Shown here piece after piece: positions 37,533 to 49,085 of a stretch of DNA of 64,000 nt. The notes below the pieces were generated by a model. It was not told the DNA's origin. It did no database searches and saw only the letters and a program-made list of their open reading frames with translations. The position numbers and the translations under genes are program-made. Source of the stretch: Arion vulgaris (taxonomy: Eukaryota > Mollusca > Gastropoda > Stylommatophora > Arionidae); NCBI GenBank assembly GCA_020796225.1, contig CM036775.1, positions 4,971,393-5,035,392 of the forward strand. Reading direction: 5' to 3'. Each line of letters starts with the position of its first letter. Within the stretch, counting starts at the first letter, position 1.

Positions 37533-37534
37533 TA

Positions 37535-37998
37535 GAAGTAGTTGTCCTGTATGCCCCACTTCGCTCTGCAACAACCCTACCATGCCAAGCATTAGCCAAG
37601 AAACCCCAACCGGATTTCTCACCACGTTGAACCGACCCATCGGTATATACAGCAACATCATCATCCCTTGCATTATCTTCTATCAGCTGCTTAACTGCGA
37701 GATCAGCCTTCATGTTGCCCCAATCTCTACATTCTCTTCCAAGAGTAATGATAACGTTGAGATAGTTCATCATGCTACAATCTGTTGGGATCCATTCTTC
37801 CCTTTTGGTAGAGTCGCAACCGTAGTCACCTGGCCAATTGTTCTCTCAGCCTGGGCCATCCACGACATGCCACGCTTGATTCTCGTGCCCTTAACATCAT
37901 TAGTGTTCTTGTGAAGTGGATGTCTCTTATCCAAAGTAACCCGCATATATGCCTTGGTTTGGGCGATTGCATGACGGGAGCGTAGTGACAGTTACGTT
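37535..37998 (-). mobile_element. LINE-R1 RNase H, proximal half
   Basis: The minus strand encodes KADLAVKQLIEDNARDDDVA and VYTDGSVQRGEKSGWGFLAN, then GRVVAERSGAYRTTTS. This is the first RNase H strand with its catalytic Asp. Further 5' is QTKAYMRVTLDKRHPLHKNT, the RT-RNase H linker. The RT core is not in the window. Confidence 0.85.
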
Positions 37999-38000
37999 CT

Positions 38001-38171
38001 ATGTTTAGGGAAACCTGACGAATCTGAAGCTGACTGCCCAGTCTGTGGTCCACGGTAAACTAAGCACATGACCAGATATCGCTGAAGAAGGAAACCTAAC
38101 AGACCTGAAACTGGTTGCCTAGTTTGTGATCCACGGTAAACTAAGCACATGACCAGATATCGCTGAAGAAG
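38001..38171 (+). repeat. LINE-R5 3' end, tandem dimer
   Basis: Two copies of about 80 bp, each encoding a C-terminal CPVCG/CLVCD motif and ending CACATGACCAGATATCGCTG plus AAGAAG. The unit is the LINE-R5 3' end seen at 24017. Confidence 0.7.
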
Positions 38172-38269
38172 AATTCATTCTTCACCCTTTTTTGCTGGGA
38201 TTTATAATAAAAATATAATAAAGATTATATATGTTAATGTTGACCCCGTTATAACACTTCTTTTACAAG

Positions 38270-38715
38270 AGTATTATACAGGAACCATTACTACAACATC
38301 CAAAGATCAAGATGGAAGTGAAAAGATATGATAAAAAGTATGTTTCTACCAACACTTTGTTACCAGTGTCAAACTTGGTCTCTGACAGCAACACACCACA
38401 GAAAGCTCACCAAGTGTGAAATGAACTGCTTGCGGAAGGCAGTGGTGGTCACCAGGAAAGATAGACTACGAAATGAGGTCATCAGAAGCAGAGTTGGCAT
38501 AATTTCGTGCACTGAATACATCGAAAGACAATAAATGCAGTGGTTTGGACATTTAATGAGAATGGGATACAACCAACCACCACTAACAGCATACAATAAA
38601 GAGAGATCAGGTACTAGAGCGAAGGAAGACCAAGAAAAGATTGATAGACAATATCAAGACCACACTACATAAACACGGATATAACACAACAAGAGCGACT
38701 CATCTGGCCCTAGAC
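38270..38715 (+). mobile_element. LINE fragment (RTE-like)
   Basis: A frame reads MIKSMFLPTLCYQCQTWSLT, HRKLTKCEMNCLRKAVVVTR and KDRLRNEVIRSRVGIISCTE. Like 10980-11490. Confidence 0.7.
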
Positions 38716-39632
38716 TGCCCATGGACAAGTTCTCAATGGCCTGTGATAGGTTTGGCCTCACCATTAACACCAAAAAACAGAGGTCATGTTCCAGCCCGCC
38801 CCTAGAGAACAGTATTACGATCCAGTCATCAACATTAAACACCAGCGTCTCCAGTCAACGGACAACTTTGCTTATCTTGGCAGCCTCCTATCCAGATCGG
38901 CAAACATAGATTCTGAGGTCCACAATAGGATATCCAAAGCCAGTGCTGCGTTCGGAAGGTTACGTGTCACTGTGTGGGAACGGAAGGGGATAAGCATAGT
39001 CACAAAGCTGAAAGTTTACCAGGCCATAGTGCTAACAACGCTGCTGTACGCAAGCGAGACATGGACAGTGTATAGCAGACACGCAAGAAAATTAAACCAT
39101 TTCCACACAAGCTGTCTACGCAGAATACTAAAAATAAACTGGCAGGACAAAATTCCAGACAGCGAAGTCCTCACAAGAGCAAAGATCCCAAGCGTCAACA
39201 CCCTGTTGCAGAAGGCCCAACTGAGATGGGTTGGTCACGTTGCTCGAATGCCTGATAAACGCATCCCAAAACAGTTGATGTATGGCGAGCTTGAAGGGGC
39301 AGACGTTTAGCTGGTGGACAGAAAAACGCTTTAAAGACACTCTTAAAGTGTCTCTGAAATGCTTCGATATAGACAATACGTTCTGGGAATCCCTTGCGCA
39401 AGATCGCCAAAATGTGGCGCTGTAACAACAAAAGAGGAACCCGAATAGCTGAGAATCATCGTATTGTTGAGTCACAGAGAAAACGAGCAGCGCGAAAAGA
39501 CAGAGCACACAACACGCACATGTCTAACCTTGATCATGTATGCCCCACCTCCGCACACACCAGAGAGGTGCAACAGTACACGTCTGAGATTGTTGTCATC
39601 ATCGCTTGCGATGGACGGCTATTATTATTAGA
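38716..39632 (+). mobile_element. LINE-Z: RT C-terminus, 174-codon frame
   Basis: Encodes FAYLGSLLSRSANIDSEVHN, LLYASETWTVYSRHARKLNH, FHTSCLRRILKINWQDKIPD and LRWVGHVARMPDKRIPKQLM. This is the late RT/thumb region of a CR1-like or related non-LTR element. An upstream piece (38721) reads MDKFSMACDRFGLTINTKK, the segment after the lost RT YADD. After the frame a broken C-terminus has NLDHVCPTSAHTREVQQY, lacking the zinc finger seen at 42450. It ends with (ATT)n. Confidence 0.78.
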
Positions 39633-39832
39633 CTGCCCATCGTATTCGTAACGTGTTGGACGACGGATGATAAGCCCTCTGTGGATGCGGGTTCAACTCC
39701 GCCGGCTGGCAGAAAAAGCAAAAGGTTCTCCAGATTTACGATGTTCGTGGCATCAAACCGAAGGGTTACGATGTCCATGGCACTGAGTCGAAGAGCATAA
39801 AGCCCAAGTCTTCTGGATTGGAAAATAAAAAA
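39633..39832 (+). mobile_element. SINE-B copy
   Basis: CTGCCCATCGTATTCG head, GGTTCAACTCCGCC B box, GGTTACGATGTCCATGG and an A-rich end. Confidence 0.75.
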
Positions 39833-40085
39833 ATCTAGCCCTAGAACGCAAATTAAAGCTCCCATCCCTACACGTAAAGGCAAGAGTGGAAGACCAATTC
39901 CATCTTCCACCTGGGGATAGACAATTGACAATTATACATGAAACCAAAGAATAAGTTGTGTGGTTAGTCGCCACACGCTGAGATACATACTGACGAGGAG
40001 ATCGGAACACTTAAAGACTAATTGATTCGATGTCTAGTGATGATGGTCGGACGTTTAAACTAAGCTAAAATAACACTTCATTTAT
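39833..40085 (+). mobile_element. LINE tails
   Basis: CTAGAACGCAAATTAAAGCT to TTCCACCTGGGGATAGACAA repeats the tail at 12100-12180. LINE-R-like scraps follow (GGAGATCGGAACAC). Confidence 0.45.
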
Positions 40086-40097
40086 AGTGAAACACGT

Positions 40098-40560
40098 ACA
40101 AACAAAGTACTATAGTTTTACAAAATACATAAACAGTGACGATAAACAGCAACGTTTCGACCAACAAGGCCTTTATCAAGCAAACGAACAAACAGGAGTG
40201 ACAAATTAAAATGAAACACAAATGGACGACCAAATACCAACGTATCTAAGGAAAATCTGGAATAAAAACGAATAACGAAATAAATGTAACACAAAAACAC
40301 ACATAAAAACTAGAAATAGAAAGAAACAATGAAACATCTAGTAAATATATAACTTGAATACATGCAACATATACCCATATAGATTACAAAGCAGGGAAGA
40401 GAAAGTACTAAGAAGCATAAGAATGTAATACATGCAACATATACCCATAGAGATTACAAAGCATTGGAAGAGAAAGTACTAAGAAGCATAAGAATGTAAT
40501 ACGTTGAGCCCGCGTGGTCGCAAGGTACCATATCTCCGAATTTCTTGATAGTATCTTCAA
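40098..40560 (+). repeat. Hammerhead/Penelope-like repeat with longer body
   Basis: The core block (CAACGTTTCGACC, AAGGCCTTTATCAAGC) is followed by about 350 bp shared inversely with 4790-5100. A 69-bp piece (GTAATACATGCAACATATAC) is duplicated at about 40360-40500. Confidence 0.5.
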
Positions 40561-40973
40561 TCCTATAGTCACCACACTACCTCAACTTCTCACTTCATTT
40601 ATACCTATTTCTACATCTATCCCATTGAATTCTAAGTTTTACCGCAGCCTCTCACGTGTTCATAAACCAATCTACCCCTGGCTTTTGTGAATCAAGTTAT
40701 TACCTGGAAAAACTTTGAGGAGAAAAACAAAACAAACAACAAGCCTTGCAAATCAATCAAGTCTGTGTTGAGTCACCTGGCGAAAAAACAAAATATGCTG
40801 CACAAAATGCGTATGTTTTAACGTGAAGTTGTAAAAAAAAGTTAAAATATGTTTGTTTAGAACGCGTAATTTTTAGCTCTAGCATCAAATGATTCAGCTT
40901 GGTGTTTCTTTTATCTCTTCGTCTTCTTCTTCTTTTTTCTACGTAAAAAATTATTTTTGTTATCTACAAAGTG
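40561..40973. other. Unassigned stretch
   Basis: AT-rich, with no open frame of note and no recognised repeat. Confidence 0.4.
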
Positions 40974-41086
40974 CAGCGGTTCCCAAACCTTGCATTACCG
41001 CGGATCCCCTTTTAAATACATTTTACTGCCGCGGGGCCCCAAAAGTTTCTTTATATGAAAATGAACAGGAATGAATTATCTGTGGG

Positions 41087-41430
41087 TTACTGGTTACTAA
41101 ACTGACGTCATTGCACTCGGGCAGACCCATAGGTGCTCAGTCTCCCCAACAGACATCGAAGAGTATGCATACTGATGGTTCCTGTGGCTCGCTGATTAAA
41201 CACACCTCTCACTCTGCCTCTCAGGCATCCAGTTCGACTTGAACAACGGGTAACTCCAAACTGCTTAAATCGCTTGATCGATTCAACATCGATATTAGTG
41301 TCCTCATCCAACAGAGAGTCTCGAAGAGACCGAAGAACATCCCCTTATTCATCTTCAACTCCCCAACAATCGATGCTGTTGATGCAAGCCTGTCAGCTCT
41401 CTCATTACCGTAAACACCCGCATGTGGGTT
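41087..41430 (-). mobile_element. LINE-R1 C-terminus, 5' truncated
   Basis: Minus frames read GVYGNERADRLASTASIVGE and then, shifted, KRFKQFGVTRCSSRTGCLRG. The 3' border is GTTTAGTAACCAGTAACC. Confidence 0.78.
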
Positions 41431-41640
41431 ACAATAGTAAACAATGTCTGCAATTAGAAATAATAATAAACAGGAAGAGGTTCCCTTTTTGCCTTGAACA
41501 AGACACGCCATCATTAGCACCATCAGTATATTTGCCTTTCAATTTCAGCCAGCGATCCATCCTGAAGTTCAGCCAAAATGTATTGTAGCAAAATCCATTG
41601 CACGTTAACGTTATTTATCTTATCTTTCCCAAGATCGTTT
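41431..41640. other. Unassigned stretch
   Basis: Lies between the LINE-R1 fragment and the hAT-like body. (AATAAT) is present; nothing is recognised. Confidence 0.35.
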
Positions 41641-42107
41641 CAGCCAGATCCTTATTTAAATTCCATTCTTCTAGCGATGGAGTTATTATTACACCACACC
41701 AACAATCAAGCTCCAATTTCTCAAACTGTGGGCAAATTCAAATGATTTTTTATTTTGTCCTGTCAGACATTTAGACTCCGATCTGGTCCTTTGATTTCGC
41801 AGCGGAACTAGTTTTTATACATGTTTTTGAAATTTATTTTTCTGTTTGAAATGTCAAAGATCATAATATTTCTTCAAGCGCTTTGATGACCACCTGTGAG
41901 TTCCTCACGGATCCCCGGGGGTTCGTGGACCACAGTTTGGGATACGCTGATCTAGTGCAACAGTTTCAAGGCTGCGATTATTTAACTTGCGGCTTTCGCT
42001 TTGACGTTTCCGTATTTAGCACCGATTTTTGAAGTAGATCTAGCTAGTTATATTTTTTACTTCGCCCTTAGTCTGCAATGATGCCATCTGTTATCAGGAT
42101 TAATCAG

Positions 42108-42570
42108 AAAGATCCCAAGCGTCAACACACTGTTGCAGAAGACCCAAGTGAGATGGGTCGGTCATGTTGCTCGGATGCCTGATAAACGCATACCAAAACA
42201 GTTGATATATGGCGAACTTGAAGGGGACAGACGTTCTGCTGGTGGACAGAAAAAACGTTTTAAAGACACTCTTAAAGTGTCCCTGAAATGCTTCGATATA
42301 GACACCACATGCTGGGAATCCCTTGCGTAAGATCACCAAATGTGGCGCTGTAACAACACATGAGGAACTCGTATAGCTGAGAATCATCGTGCCGTTGAGA
42401 CAGAAAAACGAGCTCACAACACGCACATGTCTAACCTTGATCATGTATGCCCCACCTGTGCTAGGGGATTGTGTTCTAGGATTGGACTCTGCATTCACCT
42501 TCACACACACCAGAGAGGTGCAGGAGCACACGTCTGAGGCTGTTGTCATCACCACTATTATTATTAGTAT
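42108..42570 (+). mobile_element. LINE-Z C-terminus with C2H2-like zinc finger
   Basis: Encodes KIPSVNTLLQKTQVRWVGHV, ARMPDKRIPKQLIYGELEGD and GGQKKRFKDTLKVSLKCFDI. Another frame has VCPTCARGLCSRIGLCIHLH followed by TH: C-x2-C-x12-H-x3-H. Such a finger ends many non-LTR ORFs. An (ATT)n tail follows. Confidence 0.78.
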
Positions 42571-42720
42571 ATTATGAGGTGGACATCAATGGCACATTGG
42601 GCATTCTATCGTCCTCTGCTGAACCTTCCATCCCACTTTTCCCCGTACCCATGAGAAGTTGAGTAGTTTTCTTCTTTCTCCACCATGAAGATGATAATGT
42701 TGTCCATTTGAGTCGTGGCG
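42571..42720 (-). mobile_element. LINE-R3 C-terminal scrap
   Basis: CATGAGAAGTTGAGTAGTTT and GGCACATTGGGCATTC are the inverse of the QLLMGT and ECPMCH coding at 34063. Confidence 0.55.
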
Positions 42721-42989
42721 AAAGAGACTGACTGTTCAGGTAAGCTATTTGATGAATAGAAATTGATAAAATAAAAATTGTCTGTCTCACACCCATGTTA
42801 TGTTATAGAATATTACCATACGTTCCTTATGGAAATATGCCCACTCTTAGTATTCTGATCGTTGTTGTCCTATTTATTCCATTCCCTATTGTGTTTAGCT
42901 GCTTAGGGAAGCATAAGATAATATGGAAAGAGATCTGACACTACAGCTAAACAAGCTCTCTGAACACAACCAAATTATTCTCCAGTCGA

Positions 42990-43480
42990 TACCAGCTCAC
43001 TGTGTGCGTATCAGGAAATGAGAGAGCAGACATGTTGTCTAAGGAGGGAACACAACTTATACAACACAAACACCCAGTGTCACTACCAGAAATCAAGACA
43101 CATATCAAGCGAAAATACAAAGAGCTGTGGAGGCAATAAATCAACAGCAAACACCCACAAGATCCCATCAGCTGACTAAACAGAAAACAACACACCAATC
43201 TTTCGCCTAAGAACAGGTCACTGCAGGCTCAATCATCACATGCAAAGAATAAATCCTGCTCAGACTGCATAGTGTGCATGTCGGACAGAAATACAGATTC
43301 CAGGGCACATCCTGCAGTTATGTCCATCATGATCATACATACACCAACGAAACGAAATATGGCTTCATGAACAAATCTTACTTATAGAGCAACTATGAGG
43401 AACTAACTGACATGCAGCTTCATAAAGGCAACCCATCTCATGGTTTAGACGAGCGTACGAAACCGAACGCAAAGAAGAAG
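42990..43480 (+). mobile_element. LINE-R4: RNase H end, Cys/His motif and 3' tail
   Basis: The + strand encodes SGNERADMLSKEGTQLIQHK and VSLPEIKTHIKRKYKELW, then LRTGHCRLNHHMQRINPAQT and HILQLCPS in shifting frames. The 3' end, ACCGAACGCAAAGAAGAAG, is nearly identical to the SINE-C2 end. Confidence 0.7.
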
Positions 43481-44700
43481 TATCGCTATTTCTACTATTT
43501 CTGATTTTCTTCGTTCTATTCCTATCGTTCTTCATCACTTCCACGAAATCAGCTAGGTTGATATTGTGATCTGCGCATGCGCAAATACTAAGTTTCCTGC
43601 CATTTCCTGGGTTGTGAGGAATTGTCAGCGACTTGACGGAATACAAATTAACAAGTCAACACTGATAGTCGTGTGTCTCTTGGCAGCAGCATGTAAGTGT
43701 GTTTTATATTAACTTATGCAGTCCTGCCATGAAAGAATACCACTTAGATATAGCAAGTGTGTATCTGTTTTTAAGTAGTGGTATATAGACCATTTAATTT
43801 AGCTTTTTTGGTGAAGTTTTATCATTTTTTGTGGAGAATTTCCAGGATAGGAAAGCAACACTTCTCACAATCGTCTGCTGATAAACGAACGGGACGTAGG
43901 GAATAGATATCAAGTTATTTACTGGCGTTACTATCTCGTACCTTCTATATTTTAATCAAGCTATGAGATACAACAAAACAGCAGCATACAAAAGTTACTA
44001 CCATTAATACCAGGGTTTGGTGTATGTTTTAACTTTACTGATTAATCGTTTGTTGCCATTTATTGATTGGTTTTTAGCAGGCGACACTGACTACAACCTA
44101 CAACGTTGTTATCAACACACTTTTTGTGCTTCTGGATTAGGTCACTTGGTTTTGTTTGAAACTGCCAATTAGTGTGTATTATATATTATTCATATTTGTT
44201 TTGAATACACGCGTTATGGTTATTGCATTGTTTTATCTCGTACGTGGTAACATGATACGTGGTAATATTGACATAATAATATTGATAACAATGAGTACTA
44301 TGACTAATTTAACATTATATATATAAACCGACATTCCTTGTATTTTGAACTTCAACTTGTATGCATTACAACATTCAAATATTGACACCATACCTGACTG
44401 GCTAAGACAAAATGTCTAGCTAAAAGTATGAGGACTATTTGTTCTTCTTCATTTGTGATCACAGTGTTACCTGGTTGTTGCTCCTTGTTGTGGTTTTCTG
44501 TTTTTGTCTCGCACTGCTTTAGTGACGTACAACAGTTTTTTGTTTAAAAACAATGGGGCTAGCTGGTAGGTGACATTATTTGTTTTTTACACTCATATCT
44601 CTCTGTCTAATCTTCCATCTTCTGTGAATATGCTTCCTATGTATTTGAATTCCTGCAATAAATCTGTTAGGGCCAAAATATATATTCTAAAATGTGTCAC
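43481..44700. other. Unique intergenic stretch
   Basis: About 1.2 kb with no recognised repeat, one of the longest unique runs in the window. It contains a good donor-like CATGTAAGTGTG at about 43690 after CTTGGCAGCAG, but no convincing coding exon. Confidence 0.4.
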
Positions 44701-44704
44701 ATAA

Positions 44705-45245
44705 ACATAGTTTCAGTGTGTGTATACCAAGTTAACAAATATCTGGCAATCTAAAGACATTAGTATATGTACAAAAGTTAAATTATTTAGGTCATGTGTG
44801 ATTCCTATACTGATCTACAGATGTGAAAGTTGGAAATCAACAAACAATATTGATAAGAAACTGGACAGCTTTGAGAGCAAATGTCTCCGAAAATTACTAA
44901 AAGTAAAATGGAGTGATTTCATTTCTAACAACACAGTGAGAGATAGAACACACCAACAAACCCGTATCAAATATTATAAGGAAACTAAGGTGGAAATATT
45001 TTGGTCATGTTCTTAGATCAGACGAAAAGAGACTAAATCGACAAGTCCTTATGTGGTCACCAGTTGGGAAAATAAAATGTGGAAGACCTAAGGTCACTCT
45101 TCGAAGAACAATCCTACAGGAATGTAAACTATTGGGATGTAAAACCATACAAGATCTCCAACTGCTAGCAACGAACCACATCACATGGATATTTAAAACC
45201 TCTACCCTATGTGCTGCCTTTCGCATGAAAGGAACAAACTAACTA
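44705..45245 (+). mobile_element. LINE-P-like C-terminal region
   Basis: Frames read KLTNIWQSKDISICTKVKLF, ESWKSTNNIDKKLDSFESKC and LRKLLKVKWSDFISNN, then VGKIKCGRPKVTLRRTILQE. Related to but distinct from 48335-49085. Confidence 0.65.
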
Positions 45246-45361
45246 ACTATACAAAGTGTTAACTACTGACATACTGGAGCCTAGACAAGGAATATGAATT
45301 CTGCAAACAGTTTAATTCGTGGAGGGGACTTATTTCTCTGTTTAGATATCTGAGAGACTTT

Positions 45362-45620
45362 TCCTGTGTGTTGCCAGGGCCCTTAACAGAGCAAAGAATA
45401 GTAGGAACACTGCGACCTACAAAGTATGTCGTAAGAGGCGACTGAGGTAGGGATCTACGGAAGCTACCCTAGTAAATGAAAAGCGTTGCAGAAAGCGGAT
45501 GTGCTGACCTACTCGTAGGCGCATAACTGGCACACCATACAATCGCTCTTTGACTCAGATCACATACAAATAATATAGATTGATTTAACAAGTGGTCGAT
45601 ATGGAGTGCTTGAAGAAGAA
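45362..45620 (+). mobile_element. SINE-C copy
   Basis: Full length from CCTGTGTGTTGCCAGGGCC to GCTTGAAGAAGAAG. Confidence 0.8.
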
Positions 45621-45659
45621 GGTACCCCCCTGAATGCAGAGGCATCTATTCTAGTAACT

Positions 45660-47480
45660 TTAAACTTTTTTTTTCACTGTTGTATGTGTGCGTGTCTGCA
45701 GAATTTGTATTTTCTGTGTTGTGCTTTTCAGCTCTCTCTCCATCCTTTCTTCTATTTTCTTTCTGTCACGGATGATCTTTACCTTTTTAAAAATACTTCA
45801 CCCTTCCTTGTTAGGCTTTCCATTCGTTCACGTTTCCTTCCTATTGTTCTCAGTTTCTACTAATTTTTGCACTCTTTCACACTCCTTTCCTATTTCTTCA
45901 GTTTTCTTGTCTTCCCTTCTTATTTTCCTCATTCTCTCGCCTTTCCGTCTTCCATTTTCTTTTCTCCCACCTTTCCATTTTCCTCCTCTTACCTTCATTT
46001 TTTATATTGTTCCATTCTCTCACCTTCCTTTTTCCATTCTCCCATCTTCCTTCTTCCATTTTCTTTCTGTCATCTTTCTTTCCTATTTTTGTCACATGGT
46101 TACTCACCGAAGTGCAATGAGATAGGACCCAAATTTCTACATAAATTTTCTTTCCCTTTTTCATAAATCTCTTACCTACCTTCCGTTCTTCTATTTTCTT
46201 TGACCTTACCTTCTATTTTCCTTTTTTCACCTTCCCTTCTATTTTCCTTTTCTTTTTTCCACCTTCCCTTCTATTTTCCTTCCCTCCTTTCATATTCCCT
46301 TCATATATTTCCCATTCTTTCACCTTCCCTTCTTCTATTTTCATTTCTTTCACTTTCCCTGTTTTCATTTCCCTTTTTTCCATTTTCCTTCTTCCATTTC
46401 CCATTGTCTCACTTTCCCTCCTTCCATTTCCCATCATGGCACCTTCCATTTTCCATGCTCTCACCTTCCCTACATCAGTTTCCCATTGTCTCACCTTTCC
46501 CTCTTCCATTTCCCATTGCCTCACCTTCCATTTCCCATTGCCTCACCTTCCATTTCCCATTGTTTCACCTTCCATTTCCCATTGTTTCACCTTCCTGTTG
46601 TCAATAGCTCAGTGTATCTTCTTATTCTTTTAATTCTCTTGACATCCCTTCTTCTTCATTCTCTCACATTTCTTTCTTATCTTTCTTTTCTCTTTTTTTA
46701 ACTCTTTACAACTTCTCTTTTATTCATTTTCCATTCTTTAATCTTCACTTCTTCATTAAACCGCATACCCTTCATCCTTTTCTCATTTCTACGCATTCTT
46801 TCTTCCATTTTTCATTCTCACATCTTTCTTTTTTTTCTTCTTCTCCACGCAATCTCTGCTTGTATTATTTATTCTCGTACATAACTTTCTCAACATTTTT
46901 GTGACTTCATTTTTGTCATGATCTCACCGTCCTTGACGTATTCTTATTTATTCATGTTATAATTTTCTTCTCTCTCCCACTCTCTGCGCTCTCTCTCTTC
47001 CCTCTCTCTCTCTTTCCAATTTGTCTCTCTCTCTTACTCCATTCACTCTTTCTCTCCTTATTCTCTCTCTCCACTCATCTCTATCTCCACTTGCCTTCTT
47101 TATCTCTCCACTTACTCTCTTTTTCTCCCTCCCTCACTCCATTCACTGTTTCTCTATCTCTCCAACTACTCTCTTTCCCTCTCCATTCACTCTCTTTCTC
47201 TCTCACTCATTCACTCTCTCACTCGCTTTCTCCACTCCTCTCTTCTCCACTCACTCTTTCTTTCTCCTCTCTCTCTCTCTTCACACACTCTCCTCTCTCA
47301 CCCGTTGCGGTTCTGTTTTCTTTCATTCCTCACATTTCTTATTTTCCTCCTCCTTTGCTCATCATTCCTGGTAACTTTGTCACGTGTTCCTGCAGTCTGT
47401 CTGATTTCTGTTACTTTAAACACAGATCTGGCCAGGTGTTACAACTGTATTACCTGAGAGCAGCATACTACGTTCCTCGT
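45660..47480. repeat. 1.8-kb pyrimidine-rich tract
   Basis: The + strand is overwhelmingly C and T, built from drifting units such as CACCTTCCATTTCCCATTG (46420-46600) and TCTCTCTCCACTCACTC (46970-47300). The long frames it creates (F/S/P/L on +, K/R/E on -) are compositional, not genes. Mirror-symmetric pyrimidine runs can form triplex DNA. Confidence 0.85.
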
Positions 47481-47639
47481 GCACAGTAGCGACAGTACGG
47501 GTTAGTAGGGTGATACATCAGGTTCTTATTTTGTAAAATACACACTTCTTCTATCTCTCACTGGTTAACAAATTAAGTCATGTAACTGTTGCTCGCCAAC
47601 CAGTTATATTTTGAACCGTTCATTAGATCCTCTTTCATT

Positions 47640-48100
47640 CTGCACCTATTCTATTATACCTTCCAAATCTATTCGTAATTCTGCACTTTTCTATTTTACC
47701 GTCAGTTCTATTGTAATACGAACTTTATTTTCTACCGTCAACTCTATCCGTAGTTCTGCATTATTCTATTCTACCGTTCAAATCCTCTTATGTTCTACCG
47801 TTCAAATCCTCTTATGTTCTACCGTCTAATTCATCTTACGTTCTACCGTCTAAATCCTCTTACGTTCTACCGTTCAAATCCTCTTATGTTCTACCGTTCA
47901 AATCCTCTTACGTTCTACCGTTCAAATCCTCTTACGTTCTACCGTTCAAATCCTCTTATGTTCTACCGTTCAAATCTTCTTACGTTCTACCGTCCCAAAT
48001 CCTCTTACGTTCCACGTCTAAATCCTCTTACGTTCCACCGTTCAAATCCTCTTATGTTCTACCGTTCAAATCCTCTTATGTTCTACCGCCCCAAACCTAT
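47640..48100. repeat. 24-bp satellite
   Basis: TTCTACCGTTCAAATCCTCT plus TACG (or TATG) repeats about 13 times (47770-48090), preceded by looser relatives from 47640. The 24-bp period keeps a frame open (FYRSNPLM) without other coding evidence. Confidence 0.88.
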
Positions 48101-48334
48101 CATTAATTCAGCACTCTTCCATTTTACTTCCCAAGTCCCCCATCTTCTCTTTCCTGTGATCGCTATTTGAATGATTATACCGTCAGATGTGTTTTTATAA
48201 TGAAGTCAACCGTTGTCTGGAGCTCATCTCTGGTGCTGTGTAGTATTGAATGTAGTGCCTTCTGCTTGGCGAGGCTCGGTAGATCGATCGACAGCATAAA
48301 TTTTATCAGACGGTATAATCATCATTTTGGACAA

Positions 48335-49085
48335 ATATAATGAAGACACCTATGGCAAGTAATGCAGATATCACACTGGAATCTAATATGATAAAATAAC
48401 AGAGCAGTTTACCTATTTAAGTAGCAATTTTGATTGCACTGGAAATGTTAAAAAGAAATTATGATACGAATTGGCAAAGCAACATCAGCTTTTAAAAGTC
48501 TAAATAAAATATGGAACTGCAAGTTATATAGTATTAAAACTAAATTAAGAATTTTCAATTCGAATGTTGTATCAATCCTAACAAATGCCAGCGAGAGTTG
48601 GAAAACGACTAAAGATATAGAAAGCAAGTTGAATGCATTTGAAAATAGATGTCTGCGAAAAATAATGAACATAAAATGGAATGAATTCAGGAGAAGTGAT
48701 GAAATCAGAGAAATGTCTGGTCAACCACTAGTGACAACTGTTATAAGAAAGAAGATGGAGATATTTTGGACATACCTTGAGAAGAAATGTCTGATCAACC
48801 ACTAGTAACAACTGCAAGAAAGAGAAGATGGAGATATGTTGTACATACCTAGAGAAGAAATGATCAAAGAATATCAAAGTAGGCATAGAAGTGGGATGCA
48901 AAGGATTCAAGAAAGAGGTGATAACCTAAGGAGACACTCAAACGAACTTTGCTGAGAAAGGCAAGAAAATCGGTCTCAGTTCCATGGAGGAGATTGAGCG
49001 AGTTGCCCAGGATAGAGCGGTATGGAGAAATTACTTGCAGGTCCTATGTACCGTATAGCGATACGCGAGGAATTATTATTATTAT
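48335..49085 (+). mobile_element. LINE-P C-terminal half
   Basis: A 114-codon frame reads MIRIGKATSAFKSLNKIWNC, ASESWKTTKDIESKLNAFEN and RCLRKIMNIKWNEFRRSDEI, then TTVIRKKMEIFWTYLEK. Further on, VPWRRLSELPRIERYGEI is in another frame and an (ATT)n tail follows. The best copy of this region here. Confidence 0.75.

Larger units (their letters stand above)
40974..41955. mobile_element. hAT-like non-autonomous element with LINE-R1 inside
   Basis: Left end CAGCGGTTCCCAAACC and right end TTTGGGATACGCTG are hAT-type inverted termini. The body (TTTTACTGCCGCGGGGCCCC, AATGTCAAAGATCATAATAT) is shared with 58553-59195. No transposase domain is recognised. Confidence 0.65.

Noticed and set aside
43365..43690. 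93-codon minus frame and a donor-like GTAAGTG as a host gene start
   Set aside because: The frame overlaps the LINE-R4 tail and the donor has no supported exon before it.
45688..47489. Proline/serine/phenylalanine-rich + frames and lysine-rich - frames
   Set aside because: Composition of a pyrimidine tract; no codon structure or homology.
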